Assembly (NCBI GenBank): GCA_035582835.1
Contig: JAYKAV010000112.1
Coordinates: 4,298,586 to 4,362,585 of the forward strand
DNA: 64,000 nt
Reading direction: 5' to 3'
From: Phoebastria nigripes
Lineage: Eukaryota > Chordata > Aves > Procellariiformes > Diomedeidae
In this document: in pieces, positions 13,551-28,000 of the stretch
Numbering within the stretch: position 1 is the first letter of the stretch
Layout of the letters: each line of letters starts with the position of its first letter
Made by a program: the position numbers and the translations under genes
Notes under the pieces: model-generated
What the model was told of the DNA's origin: nothing
The model's input: only the letters and a program-made list of their open reading frames with translations
Database searches by the model: none

Positions 13551-16500
13551 ATGTCAAGGTTGCAAAGCCATGGTCAAAAGTCCAAGAGTGATCTAAACAG
13601 GTGTGAATTTACAAAGAGGGATCCTAGGGCTTTATTCATGCTGGCAAGTGATGGGGCCCAACAGGAGCCAATGCAGCGCCAAGGGCACTGAGGAAGCTAC
13701 ATCCATACTCGAGGGGTTTCCCTTCAGACTGGCTGTAGCCTAGCCCTGCTCAGGGGAGGACACATCAGGTGCTCACATTCAGCTCAGGAGCCCAGTTCTC
13801 GTGCCCCTGCAGCAAGGCATGTGAACCACAGAATCAAAGGGGTGGGTCAGCCCTGAGCTTCATTTCAAAGCTCCAACTATAACTTGCACTAGACAGTCTG
13901 TGATTTCATAGCCTCACAGCCAGCATTAACACCAGCCGCCCTGGCCTCTAGGGAAATGTGCCTGCTAGTCCTGGCTCCCTAANTTGTCCCCTCACATCTA
14001 TGCGTTATGCCTGGCTCTCCTCCTCCACGGCTGGGCAGCTTTTCCATGCTTTGTTTTGTCCTTCAGGTCATGTCTATGACACTGCCCAGAGCATGACATC
14101 TTTTCTATTCCTGTAGAGTTTTCCAGCTAGTAATTGTTTTCCCAAAATGCCTGTGAGGTGAAGGAACACGTATTAACCTGGCTTATAAGTGGAGATCTGG
14201 TGTACAGAAAGCCTAAGAAAAAAAAATACCCACCCATTTTGGAATGTCAGCTGAGGCACCTAAAACCTGATTTATTATTATATTCAGACTACAGCCTTGA
14301 GTGACTTCAGCTGCAGCTGTGAACAAACAGGGCTCATGCAAGTCATATCCCAAGGCTTGCGGTCAGAGAATGAGGAACCTGTCACCAGCGACCACTTGTG
14401 AGAAGCCAGGGTTAGATGATGTAATTAGCATCATGCAAAACTTTTGTGGCAGCTGCTGACATTGTAAGATTATCTTTTTTCTTCCTGCAGTTCTCCCCTC
14501 TCTCAGTACCCACCTTCTATCTTCTGCAAGAGATAACAAAACAGAACACCAGCATCTTGCTCTTCTTCAAGACTTTGTCTTGCTCAAGACAGGAGCACCC
14601 ATCTCTCCAGTACAATGAACGAGAGATGAATTCTGTGAAAAAATAGCATATGACAATGTAACAAGAATAACTCCTATGCTAAGAAGCGTGGGTGAGAAGG
14701 GCAGGGGGAAGCCCCTAATTTTGGCATTTCCCAGCCTTTAGTACCAGCTGTTGCAAACTCGGCACTTCCTCAATGTAAATTTCTAGACATAGGCCAAAAA
14801 AAAACGCAAAAAGCAAAGCAAGTCCTGTCAACCACAGCATCCTTCATAGGTTCTTAGTGAAAATCTTCTTGCTCTGTCAATCCCTTGCTTCTCCTCCGTC
14901 TCCCACCTTGTTCTCAGTTCTATTAGTCTTCCTTCCCAAGCATCCCTGAAGTGTTCAGTCTCCTTATCCATGCCTATAGCCCAGAGTCCCCCCAAATTAT
15001 CCTTGCCCTTCTAGTCCCCAGTGGCTCGCTACTCGGGACTAGCACGTAAGGCTGCAGCAGGCTGTTGCAGCGAGAAGCAGCGATTGATGGAAGAGCCCTN
15101 TTCACCAGTTGCGGGCTGGGACAGGTCATACCCTCTATGAAGAATTTAGCCACCAAGCTCTAGGGATTTTCCCAGTTTGTGTGGCCTGAATTCTTCAAAG
15201 ATTTGTCATTTCCCCAGGGGTTTTATCACACAAACAGCAAAAGGCACATTTCAAACAACAGAGCGACTTCACCTTCTGAGTTTTAAGTCCTTCATCCNTT
15301 GCAAGAGATCAGTGTAGCACACCAACATTTTTTTCCCATCAAGGGCACAACACAACCTAAGTAGTTTTCCTAAGGGGTATTCCCAGAAACAGCATAACCA
15401 TTTTAGCTCTTAGAAACAGTCAGCAAAATTAGAAGTAATCAAAGCCAGAGATTTATAAAGAAAGCATTTAGGAAACCTAATTGCACTATCAGCTCTACAT
15501 GCTGTAAAAGAAACTGCCTCAGCCAAATGCCCTAAACCACTTGTAATCTCCTCCAAGTTGAAGATGAGGTGCTCTAGGATCCAGTCACACTTGCAGAACT
15601 CACCTCAAATAACACAGGTGTTAAACAAAGCAAAACTCAAGTAACCCCACGAAACCCCAGGTTCCCTGACTCTCACCCATGCCTGCCCTCTCAGGTAGAG
15701 CAGAGAATACACTAAATCTTTCTGTGCCTTTAGCTCAAGTAAAGCGCCCAGCAGACTCAATACGTTTCAGAGTAATACATTACAAAGAAAGCCCTCAACT
15801 ACATGTTAAAGTTTCAGGTGGCTAATGAAAGTATCGCTCCCAGTCTGGAGCNTAAGGTTGCTGCACCGATTGCAAACACATACACCTCTGATTGTTCGTG
15901 TGTCAGGGCAAAATTAAAATAATGCATCAAATTAAGCTCCTGACAGTATTCAGCGTAACCTGCATTAGCCAAAAGCCCTGGCAGCCTAAATGCTAAGTTC
16001 ACTCTGCATGATTGAACCCAGAGGTTACAATTGCCTTTTAAAGGTATCTGCTGATAGTAGAGCCATTAATATTTTATTCCTGCTGTATCTCCTACAGGAA
16101 CTTTTCACCTTCTCTAAACACGTTACAAATATCTTCAATACTCCCAGCCTCATAGGAAAAGTTTTGTTTACAGGGCGCAGTCATCAATAAAGCCTATTTG
16201 GTATACTGTACCCCCAGCGACTGCTTCTTCATGTCTGATGATGGCAGTTCCCCTCTGCAGAAAGTGCTCGTTATTCTCCCCTTCAGGGATGGGGAAGAAG
16301 AGGTGAATTGAAGCTTCATGATTCATTTTCAGGAGGCAATACCTGTTTGAGCAGGATCGGCAGAGCCTTGTAGAGGTCATCCTGAGCAATGACACCGCAT
16401 GGATGCCTGTGCGCACTGTGCCACGCTGACAGTTGAGTCAGTCTGGCCAGTTAGAGATGGGATATCTGGATTTGAAGCAGAACTCTAGTTTCAGTGTGCT

Positions 16501-19500
16501 GCCCAACCTCTCCCTTGGATTAGGAAGGGAGAGGGGCCGGGGATCCCAAAAGCTTTACAGAAGTACTCCACGACACTCTTTACCTTCCCTCTTGTTTCCG
16601 ACCAAGTCACTTCTGTTTGTGTCAGACATCCAACTCAAACATAGACAGGGGAAGCACCGTAAGCTTTCCACTAAAGAAACAAAGTTAGGGAATTAACTCT
16701 GCACTCCTGGCTCCTTACAAAATTTGACATTTCTTCAATCATCTCCAAATACGATTAATGTGCACTGAAGAAGATAAGGAGGCAGGAGATGGCAACAGCT
16801 CCCCAGCTATAGCCCATCTCTTGGCATACAAGACTGGGCTGAATGTATGTGGCCGTGTGAGATTGGCCCCACCTGCCTCTGCTGATCCTTCTCCTCCAGT
16901 CAGATCACCCAGCGCTTGCACACCAGCCCTGCTCCGCCGTGCTTGCAGCCACGGCTCACTGGTCTGAGAGAAGAGATGGGACCTGAAGGATCAGCTGGGA
17001 CATGAAGTCCAGGCCTCTGCTGCTTTAACAGACAGTGGCATAGCAGCCTAATATTATTTTGCTTCCTTTATATACACCAAAATGATGACAGAGCCTGTCA
17101 TCGGGCAGGAAACCTCCTCCCAGTTTCCAGCCTCAGCTGGCTCCTGGCCAACTCAGACTGGTTTGTCTTTGTGACTCCATCATCTTCTGGCTCCCCCCTC
17201 CTTCTCTGGATGTGAGCTTCTCCCACTCCTTCATTTCCCCCAATAGAGGTTTAGACAGCAGTTATACCCCTTCTCCTTTCTTAGGCTAAACAAGTTCTGC
17301 TTGCTGCCTGGGAGGTGGGCTCTTCAGTCCACTCAAACACCAGCAGCCCTGCTGTCCATCTCTGCTAGATCCCGCCGATCACAGCTGATGAGAACTGGAA
17401 ACGGAGTCAAGGCGAGGCCTCTCCACAGCCTTAGTCACCACATTCATATTTATTGGCTGTTATTGGAAGTATTTAGCTGGATGCGTGCAGAATCAGGTGG
17501 TAGCTTTCTCATAGCCATGTTAAGCCACTGGCTTACAGTTCTTCATGAAAGCCTTCACACTGAACTTCTGGCCCACCTACAGTCCAATTACATACTTNCC
17601 AATGCAAAGTGTTTAAACCTGAATCAGTTCCAACTAGAAGCTGCAGAAAACAGGTCCCAAAATAACGGAAGTTGGAAAACTCTTCCAATACTACTTCAGA
17701 ACAGGAGAGGAGTGCACAAAGCAAATCTACCATGCTGTATTTTAAGCCCCAAATCCATCAGTAAGCAGATTACAATAAAAAAGTATCACTACCTAATGAA
17801 GTGATTTTTCTCTGACTGGCAAGCAATCATATGATAGACCCTTACATGGAGATACCAGTAATGCACATAAGTTGTTTTCCATCAGAATGGCATTTCCAAT
17901 AACCTGTTAAGTCAACCCTAAACCCACAAAACCCAATTACAATTTACTGCAGTACCTTGCTCTCACACAGAGATGTACTTAAACGGTGTGCTGAGATTAA
18001 AACCTGATTGAAACACTGTTGTTATCACTGGTCAGCTTCCAGAAAAATGAAATTATGTTTATACTGTCTAGTAGTCAAGAGGAGTAAAGCAACACACTGC
18101 CACTGCTTAGAAAGCAAGGAAATAACACCTTTGCTCCATCTTTGCTATGCAGTCCTCTAACGCTTGGTGGGACAAAGGTCTAGCCTACAAGAACCTATCC
18201 TGACGACACCAGAGAACAGCAAGTACATGCATGCATGCATGCAACCCAGCCGCCAACAGGAAACCCACCTACACTACACACTACACTTGACCACAGCCAA
18301 AAGGCTGAGAACCTAGCTCCTAAAAGCAGCCAAACAAGAGTACACAAAATGGANCAAATGGTGTGGAACTGTGAAAGGGGGTGTGGAAGCCCCTTCCTCA
18401 TGCTGCTTCTTTCTTTCTTGCTGCAACTCTGTCCCTAATCCCTTTCCTCTCACACNTTTCTAAATCCGTAATTTTAATCATAAATACATACCGCGATGGG
18501 TTTTACAGCAAAGAGCTAGACTGAAAAGATAATGAGAGGATAACAGATGCTGGCAGATGAAAGAAGCTTGTGAAGTGGACAGAGGCATACGAATAAAGGT
18601 CCACTTTGGAGTCCTGTTCTCTCCAGAGTCTTTGCTGAATCTTCTTGCTCNCTGCCTTTTCACAAGTACAAACAGCACAGCATTGCAAAGAACAGTCAGG
18701 AACCGAGGAAACTGAGAAAGTGCAAAGACTCGACTCTTACTCTACAAAACGCTTGAAGTACAATGAGAGTAAAATAGGTGGATCCAAAGTGAAGCTTTGT
18801 GGTATGGCAGATTTCAAATTTTACTTGCTGTAAAACCTTACTGGAAGCCATTCAAAACATAAGAACAAAGATGCCAACGATAATTTTTCCATAAGTGAAT
18901 TCCTGACCAATACCTGAAACATCTAAGTAGCTCATGCAATCTTGATGTTTCACAGTCACCACAAGTCATTCGTGATTGATAACAACTCCCTGAATTTTCT
19001 CTTTGTGTTCCTCAAAATTATGGAGAACATTTTGTATTTCCTACAGCTTCTTCCGCCCTTCTGACAAAAGGAGAATGACGGGTCATACTGTGGTGTATCA
19101 TCCAAAGACCTCTCAGGACATGGGAGAGAAAACTGAATAAAACAGAAAGGCCGTAGACAGGAGGAAAAAAAGATCTACATGACTAAATGTTCCTACTTCT
19201 TAAATCATAGTAGGTGTGTAACACGAATATGTTGAAAGAGCTAGTTATTCCACAAGAGCTTTTTCTTTTCCTTGTATGCTTCCAGCATAGCTATACATTT
19301 TTCCTAGATGAGATCCATTTACTTAGGCACGATTGAGAGCCTTGGCTAGGTTCTCAGTATTAAATCACTTTCCAGAGCATGTACAGATTCCCTATGGTCC
19401 ATGTTTACCCTCCTATTTGCAGATTTGCTTTTGTCCCACAAACTGCTCAGAAATGACTTGTACACATCCAGGGCGGTCAATGTATGTCTGGCAGTTAGGG

Positions 19501-22500
19501 TGGGTACTGCATTGCCAGGGGTGCAACCTTCAGGATTATTTTTTCATTACTTCCTTTCCACTTTTTTTTTTTCCCCCCTTCCTGTGATTTCAAACAGACA
19601 CCCACAGCAGATGCTTCATGCTTTCAGCCTGCCATGTGCATGCTGTCCCATTGGCAGCTGCTCCTCTGGCATGCACATACACCATATGGGGAAGCACGCT
19701 TGCTCCTCTAACATCTCCCATAAAGCTTCAGCAACTTTCCTTCAACATGGAGTCCAGCATCTCTGGGGGCTTTAAAGTGATTGCCCACGGCTTTTTTCAG
19801 CATTGCTCTCCCAGACATTGCCTTGTCTGGGTTTACCAGTCTGGAATTTCTATCAGCGCGGTTCCTTTTTATGACTCAAAGCAAACACCCATCTTTTTTC
19901 CCCTTTCACTCCTGCCTGGATTAAAAGGGAAAAACGATGATTTTACAGTAGCTAGCCCTGAACAGCACCATTTCTGTGCTTACACCAGCCTGTTGCCACG
20001 AGTTGCATGGCTGCAGGCCTAACGCTGCTCGCTTCATACAGGAAACTTCTCCTACTGCATAGCAAAACAGGCTGCAGGCCTTTCAAAGCTGCTCTGGTGG
20101 CAATGAGATGAGGCACCTCAGGCTACTGCCCCANGCAGGAAAGCAAGATGACAGCTCAGCTGCGCACAATTGCATTAAAAGCACAAAACCAGAGATTTAT
20201 ACAAGGCAGCACCAAAGTCAGCTGCACACATCTGCGTGAGCTGAACTCACTCCTCCTCCAGGAGGGAGGCACTCTGCGCTCGCCAGCCCGAGCACTGCAG
20301 GCTTTGCTGCTAATAGGATCATTTCCTTCTAAAACCTTCCCCACGGCAGCGGCCCAGGAAAATGCACAGCTAAGTTAGGCTGAAAGGGAATTTTCCACCA
20401 CCCGCAAGCCTCTTTCTACCTTGCATAAATCTTCTCAAGCGCAGGCCACAAAGGAACTGCACCAGCCTCTGCAGATGACATGTAACAAGCAATTAGACAC
20501 GATAAATCTTCAGGGCCCAACTCCTGTGTCAAGTTTCCTTTACACCCTCACATTTAAAATAAGCATACGTTGAATTTACACCTCCTTTCAGGTCCCTTCG
20601 CATTGCNGTAATAACAGGATGGGGGCTTAGTGTAAATCACGATAAGGCCATTAAGCAGAAAGATCATTCACCCTCTCTCTGTCAATTAAGGGATATCAGA
20701 TACAGGCAGATACACTGCCGAGACATCCTTTTTCATCTGAGAACACAAGCTTAAACAATCCTTATATAATCACTCTTTTCTCAGCAAACTTTCTGGAGCA
20801 CAGATAAGATCAAAGGTGGCTTTCCCAGCCAACGAAGTTATTAACACCTCAAGGAAAAAGTAATATTACACAAAAGCCAGAGCTGTCTGATGGCTTCCTT
20901 GATCTGAGGACAGAGACAAGTGGTAGCAGCAGGGGGCTGCTACCCTCACTACAAACAGGGCAGCATCTAAGCACGAATAGGAAAACAACATACTTATCTG
21001 TGAAAAATACGTATTTTCAGGCCACTTCTGAATTGCTACTTCTTTTAAGGAACAGTTCCCAAAATAAAAAATTGCACATATATTTTAACTACAGAAAAAC
21101 ATCTTCATGGCACGTGATCAGAAAGCACACCAGTGATAATGCACTGTGTGCTGAAGTTAAAAGAAAAGGGGACATGCATTGCCCTTAAAGTTGGTTCACA
21201 AGCAAGTGAATTCTGGATCCATTTTCACCACAAGGAAGAAAAAAAACAACCCAAGACCTCTAAAAAACCCCAGTCAGCTGATCTCTAGAAGTGTCCTTAA
21301 TTTTATAAGGAACGTGAGGATAACAGACCATGGAATACATTTTAATTTATAATTTTTGTCTTTGTTAGCTGAGATCAGAGGCCAGACTTGGAGCACTAGG
21401 GAAGGGAGTCCATGAGAAACAAGGAGCTCCACGATGAGCAGAAGCAGTAGAACTCAAATTTCCCATCTGTACCTTCTCTAAAGCTAACATACAGCACGGA
21501 CTCTCTGATGTACAAAGAACGTTTCCTCTCCTATTTTCAAGGAGATTACTGCAACTCACTATCCCTAGGAGCTCAACTTTCCTCTGTAAAATGGGGTTAA
21601 AATGGGCCAGAGGATTCAAAAGCTTCTGAGGAGAGACAACAAAGAGAGAGAGATGCACAAAGTAAGGATGTGAGTTTTCTGAAGCTGTTAACGACAATAA
21701 GAAAAGAGAAGTAACAATCTGGGCCAGCAGTTCCCAAAATACGACATAAATATCACCTGCAGTTTGAAAGCGGTATGCAAATGACATCCAAACAGCCAAA
21801 TGACGTTCATGCATGCCACTGGGACTAAATTTGTAAAAGCCTTGTATAGAGTACAATTAAGCTAAAACAAAACACAAGCATTTAATTCATCATAACTAGC
21901 AGGGCAACAGCCTCCTCCCCGACACAGTATACTCTNGCCACCCTACCTGCACTGGACCGAGGTAAGGAGAACCCTACTGTACCTCACCAAGGGCTTTCAT
22001 GTTATCCGAGTTTCTGCAAGTCATGCCAAAATCGTGCCAGCATTACTTCAGCCATGTGAGGAACAAAACCACNCTTCTAGAAAGAAAATATAGCTCAGGA
22101 GGGTACCACTGAAAAGAGAAACTTTGTGTTTGAATTGAAGAAATGGTAACGAGTGTTCCAGTCCCAGCCTGAAAAGCGTGGGAGCATGGAGCTGGGAGAG
22201 CAGTACACACCTCTGCCTATGTCAGTCCATAGCTCTGTCCACATTTGCTGTCAGATGCCCGAGAGAACTCAACGCAGAGAAAGCTATTAGAAAAAAATAT
22301 TATTACTTAATATTTGCGTAGCACTTTCCACCTGGCAACTTTTAAGAAATCAATACAGTAAGTAATTTACCAAGAAAAATAAAAACATACATTGGCATTC
22401 TGTGTGATCAGTAGCTTATGCTTTCAGAGGAAAACAATTCTACTTCATCTTTATTAGAATTAAACTTTAAGGCCTGAATTCACTATACATTATCCACTGT

Positions 22501-23540
22501 TACATTTTAAATTGGCAGAGAGGTAATCAATCAGCTCATTAGCTCCAAAATGAGTTTAACAGTACATTTTGCTAAGTTCCCATATTAAGAAAACCACAGA
22601 AAAACCTGGAGCTGTTAACATCTTTTTATCATTGGTTAAGAACTAACAAGTTAGGGCACTGTAATTGTTGTTTTTTTAAAAAAAAAAAAAAATTGAAAAA
22701 AATCCCACCTTCCAGCTTTGCCACCTTGGACTATTCTCTTGCTAACGATGCCCAGTTAATGATTCTCCCTTATTTCAATTAGTCTGTTGAGATCTTTCTG
22801 AAATCATTTCCAGCTTCAACAGGACTTCCTTTTTGTGGGTAGCAGCACGTGTCAGCTTGGCACAGCTTTCCTTTTTCACAAGTGCAAGATGCTTCCTTGT
22901 GTTGATACAGGAAGCTATCAAAAACATACTGTGGCTGGATTTAAGAGCAGATTCTATAGCACTGGCCATCATTAGCATTTCTAGCCAGCAACATTATGCT
23001 GATCTGAAAATTAATCTTTTAGGACTAAGATTTAAATAATACGGTTCACATGCTCACTGTGACAGAGCAATTCCTGTATTTCAGATACGTGGTCTCTCTT
23101 TCTCCCATGGGCTGCGGGATGAGGTGGCAGCGCACTGATTTTTATTGCTGGTGAACTCAAACAAGAGACTGCTCTTTATAAGACACAATGCAAGCACAGG
23201 CAAATATGATGGCTGCATCCATTCAGTTCTGTTTTTCTTTTTTTAATGCATAAAATGGGTACACAAATCTAAGTGACATTCAAACTCCTGGCAAGTTGCC
23301 AACTCACCCCACTGGTAACACAAATGTTGGGCATTTTTGAGTTGGGAGACCATGGCAGTGAACCACTGGAAAAATCAGGGACTCATCCTGTCTCCTTTAG
23401 CAGTAGGGAGATGAATTTTCAGAGGGGGGTAAATTTTCTGTTCTCTGAGGTACTGAACATTCAACAAGGCTGGATNTAAGAAAAAGGTAGATCCAAATAA
23501 CTAGCAGCTCTTTTATATGACATCCCACTTTTGTGGCTTC
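13551..23540. other. Intergenic, no gene recognised
   Basis: This is mixed-composition single-copy-looking DNA downstream of CHST10. Open frames are short and overlap on both strands. A (CATG)n micro-tract lies at 18227-18243 and a T7/A15 block near 22674-22692. An AT-rich, repeat-free block at 22280-22580 could be a conserved element, but that cannot be judged from one sequence. Confidence 0.5.
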
Positions 23541-24472
23541 TTTATTAATTGTAACTGTTAGAAGACAAAACAAGTTAAATTTTGTGATACTTAGAGAGCA
23601 TCTCGTGACTTCTATATGTGCTCCCGCAAATACAATTAATACTTTATTTTAAATTAATTTTCCTTAAAGTTTCCCTAGCAGTTTCATATTTCTTCTATGC
23701 TCCATTTGCATCTGGTGTTCTCAGATAACTTATATAGCCAGGAGCTAAATAATATTTTGAAAATCAAAAGTAGAATTACGAGGCTCAATAGACCAGTAGT
23801 AAGTACAGTAAACACTTGACAAAAATACAAAGACAACTGAGCTCTGGAACCAGTCCCTTTTTTAACACCTCTAAAGCTTCTGTCTAATTAGGTTCATTTT
23901 GTGACAAACAAAAANGGGATTAGATCAGCATTACTGTTATTATAGCAGCCACATGACATGACAGCCTAGATGATTTTAGTTGTCAAGCATTTAATCAATT
24001 TTTAGTCCTGTACTGGCCTCTCATTTTCAAAGCTCATGGGAGACTACATGCCTTTCTCATGAGCATGAACCATCAAAGTTCACCCACATGTCAGAGTTAA
24101 CCTACAGTGAAACTGCCATCTTTATAAATACTTCACAACATTTGAAAAATGGCATTCCGTCTGGGAGAGGGAGGGGAAGATCATAGCCCATTCGTTCTCC
24201 CTCTTTTTTCCTGGAAGAAAGAGGGGAGAAGTGGAATTCTGTATTTCAGATGACAGAGACTTCATTCGTAACAGATTGCAATGTCACATATTGAAAACAT
24301 GGTCAGTAAACAACAACTATAAGCCCCTACTTGTTCATGACAAATATTTCACTGAAAAATGGAGCAACATCAAAAAGCTAGANAACAAATGGTCATTCTG
24401 AGCTCTGTCAATGTTGCAGCTGGTATTCACGCAGGTTTAGATTAATCCATGAGACACTTCTTATCCTAGGTG
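23541..24472 (-). other. CHST10: CHST10 3' UTR, approximate, with two candidate polyadenylation signals
   Basis: Downstream of the stop, minus-strand AATAAA hexamers lie at 23648-23643 and 23546-23541, about 0.83 and 0.93 kb past TGA. Either could end the transcript. A third lies further on, near 22455-22450. The true end cannot be fixed from sequence alone. Confidence 0.35.
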
Positions 24473-25010
24473 TCAGTTAAGCAAGAAATCTGGCTCCCGA
24501 TAACCAAAGAGTTTAAAATCACCTTCAAACCGCGTGTAGAGGCGTCTTATGTCTCTCTTGCTAATTCCCGAAAAATACCGCTCTACTTTTGTTTTGTTGT
24601 ACACTGTTATGCCTGGTGGAATCGTGGGGTATGATACCAGATGGTCTATGCCAGCTGCTTTCAAGATATACGGAGCATCGTCCTCCAGGGTTTCATGGTG
24701 TCCGATCACACTATACGTGATTTCACAGGGGGCGCAAAGTTCCACATACGTTACCCAATGAATGATGTGGTCACCAAACTGAACATCCAGCCATCGGTGG
24801 TTAGGGTCACCCAGATAGCGCACAAAATCCTCAAACTGCAGCCCTTTGGTCTCTGTGCGATTCCTTCTATATTTACGAATGATGCCAGGAGCAATTTCAT
24901 GCCGGTACCAAGGTTCAAAGCGAGGATTGTGCACAAACTTGTCTTTAAATGCAGAAATGAGTCTTTCAAATGGATCTCTAACAATAAAAAACTTGAAGTA
25001 TAAATTCAGT
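24473..25010 (-). CDS. CHST10: CHST10 last coding exon (3'-phosphate motif to stop)
   Basis: The exon starts after CTCTGTTTAG and runs 538 nt to TGA at 24475-24473. It encodes residues 180-358 and holds half of the protein: the 3'-phosphate-binding motif [12 protein letters not shown] (residues 188-199), the sequons NRT (230) and NKT (318), and the conserved C-terminal domain ending [11 protein letters not shown]. The open frame is uninterrupted. The 3' UTR lies at lower coordinates. Confidence 0.97.
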
Positions 25011-28000
25011 CTAAACAGAGGAAGGAAAAAAATTAAGAAATTAAATAATTAGGGAAAGTGTTTAGCAAAGCGTTTAGCAAAGTGTTTAAAGTATGTTTAG
25101 CAAAGACTTACAACATGTACATAAACTCTGACCACAGACACAGCAATATGAATCTTACACCACTTGCATAGTCTATCAATATTATAATCAATAAGACTGG
25201 AAATACAATTTCTATCTTTTTACTAACAATTTTTGTATACAGTACAAAGTGGAAATAGTTCATCCCAGTTTTCACATTTTATTCAAACTGGAGGAGCTTA
25301 GTTTATCTCAATCCATATAAACAGTAGATGAAAGATGCTGAAAAGATGCTGAAAGCTCTGAGTCAAAGATATTTTTAATGCCATGTGATCAAGCTCAAGA
25401 AGCAAAAACATACATAAATAAAGACATGGAAAAAGTGGCTTGGTGCAGCTAAATGCAGAGGGTTGCATTTTTCACTGACAGGTAGTTAGACAAATCACTG
25501 CTGAAGTAAAAAAAAAATCTGGTATTTTATTTGATGTTTTGTCATGCTTTCAATAATGGCCAAGAACATTATTTTCATGAGACCACAGTTTTCAACAGAA
25601 TTTCACATTTTGTTGTGATACCACCGAACTGTAATATTCTGTAGTCAGAGATTATCTGTAGGAGGACTAAATTGAAAACAAAGTTTATTTCAGTAAATAG
25701 CTGAGAAAGGAGATTTAGAGCCCAATCCTCACTGAAGTAAGTGGATGGACTCTTCCCAGCCTCAAGAGGCACTTGGATCAGTCTTCAGGTTCTCCTGACT
25801 TACTCCTAACCAGGCAGGGCTAGAGGTCAGCAAACTAGATCAACAGATCCACACCATCCCTCTCTCTACACCTAATCTCTCTGATAATTTATTTCAGAAT
25901 TCCCAACCAAACCCATGTTACGCATCTCCAGCACAACTTCTGTGGTGGGCTGACTGCAACAACCCAAATCATAATGGCATTCAACTTCAAATACCCTAGC
26001 TATGGCTCAACCTCCAGGTGAACAGTTACTTTCTACNCAGGGCTGTTCACAGTGAGGGAGAATGGATCCATGTTCTCAAGAATGTGGTGACAGTATTTTC
26101 TCTTGCACACTATCAACACAATCAAGTGACCCCATTTCCACAGGCTCAGCTGTGATAAATGTATTTGTACCGCTGTATAAATTTGTACCACCAAGGTACC
26201 AACAAACCTTGGACTGAGCTCTACTGACAGCTGACACCACAGGTATAAGGGGCTGACTCTTCAGAATGGCTTAATACACACAAAACGCACACAAGCACAA
26301 GCTTACAAGTGTCCGCTGGCATCTTATGTCCTGTTCTCTACAAGGATTATATATGGCATAGGCTCTAGTAGAGATGAGAGCAGACACAGTCAAAAATCTA
26401 GCCAAATTAATTTAGAAGGCTCTACTGCAGAGAAGTATTTTTTCTGCTCTGAAAAGCACCCAAACAGGAAGATAAAGTGGTTCAGCTGAATGGACAATAC
26501 TCTCAGGCTAAGGACCACTAATGTTTTAAACCTATCCAGTTCAATCCCAGTAAGTAAATCTGCTGGCAATGACAATCTTGTATAGTAAATCTTACTGCCT
26601 ACATGTAAGACATCGGGGTGGACCTTCCAAGTAAACCTTCCTTTCTGCAGGTCAACTATGTAACAACCAGGTATGCATTGAACTACAGAAACCCTATATC
26701 CAGAGGGAGCTGCCTGGCTCACCTAACTGTATCACCAATTACACTGGTGTTCTCCTTCAAAGCCAGTAGGGAGGTAGTCACAGCAACATCTGTGAAGATA
26801 GCAGAATAGTGCCATAATACAAGTGCCGGAGCAGAAACCCCATTGTCCTCAACTCCAGATGTACTCTTCAACTGTACTCTTGATTGTCCACAACACCAAC
26901 TCCAAACCCCTCCCATACCCCTGGGGAAGCCACCTCTTACCGTTTTTTAATTTCAGAGTCACTGAAGGAGGACAAGCGTGGAAGGCCATTCTTCTCATGA
27001 TCATGTACAATGTTTTCTGGGATCTCTTCTATGGAAGAAAATGCTCCTAGACAAATCAAAAAGAGAGCAAGTGAATCTTTCAAGGGAAAAAAAAAGTGAG
27101 CACAAGCAAGCATGTGTGCCTTTGGCTGACAGCTTTTTGTTTTATCTTTCTCTTTTCTGTATTTTTAGCATTTACAGTTACTATGTTTAAAACCGTTAAA
27201 TGATGAGAGATTCTGATTGCGAAGCTGAAAACTGTTAAAATTCTTTAGGGTATGTGACATCAAGGTCCAAGACCAAATGGCCTCAAAACTCTCAGAAAAG
27301 CACATTACACAAATTTCATCAGCAATTATGTGTAAACCTATAACTCCCCACCTCAGTGTCCCCATTCCCTTTCCCTCTGCCCACACATACAAATGGAGGA
27401 AGACTAAGGATTAACTCCAAAGAAGGAACCAGCTTTTTGGCTGCGTTTCTACCACCAACAAAAAATAAATGCTGTGGGCTGCTTTTGGAACTGCTTCAAC
27501 ACAAAAGCACTTTGCTGTCAGGATCCATGAAGTTATTTTAATGACTATGCTGTGCTGAAACAAAAATTCCAATCATACAATACTACACAGATTAAAAAGC
27601 ACTAAAATTAACAATAGAAAGCCTCCAGATACTCATTTTTGCAAGCACATAAGCTGACAAGAAAAATAATGTCACTAAATTCTGAGCCATTTATTTTAAG
27701 ATCCTGATCCTGGAAGTTTCTAGGACCTTGAGAAATATCTCATGTGGGCCCCTTGGACTTTAGGAGTAAGCCTTCACACAACCGCATCATTTCAGAGTAC
27801 CAACCTGCAACAAGAACAGGGTGCTACGAAACAAGCTCTTTAGGTAAAAGCCTGTTCCAGAACTGCAGTGAATAATCCACACCATTTAGCGTCTCAGTTT
27901 TCTAATTTCTTTTTTTTTTTTTTTTTGGGTGGTGGTGGTTTTATTTTATTAATTTCAGTTTTCTAATTATATTTTTTGGTACTCTTGGTGAATTACATGT

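Noticed and set aside
1..24400. Search for LONRF2 exons expected left of CHST10
   Set aside because: No RING, TPR or LON-domain coding stretch was found; the gene is probably beyond the left edge.
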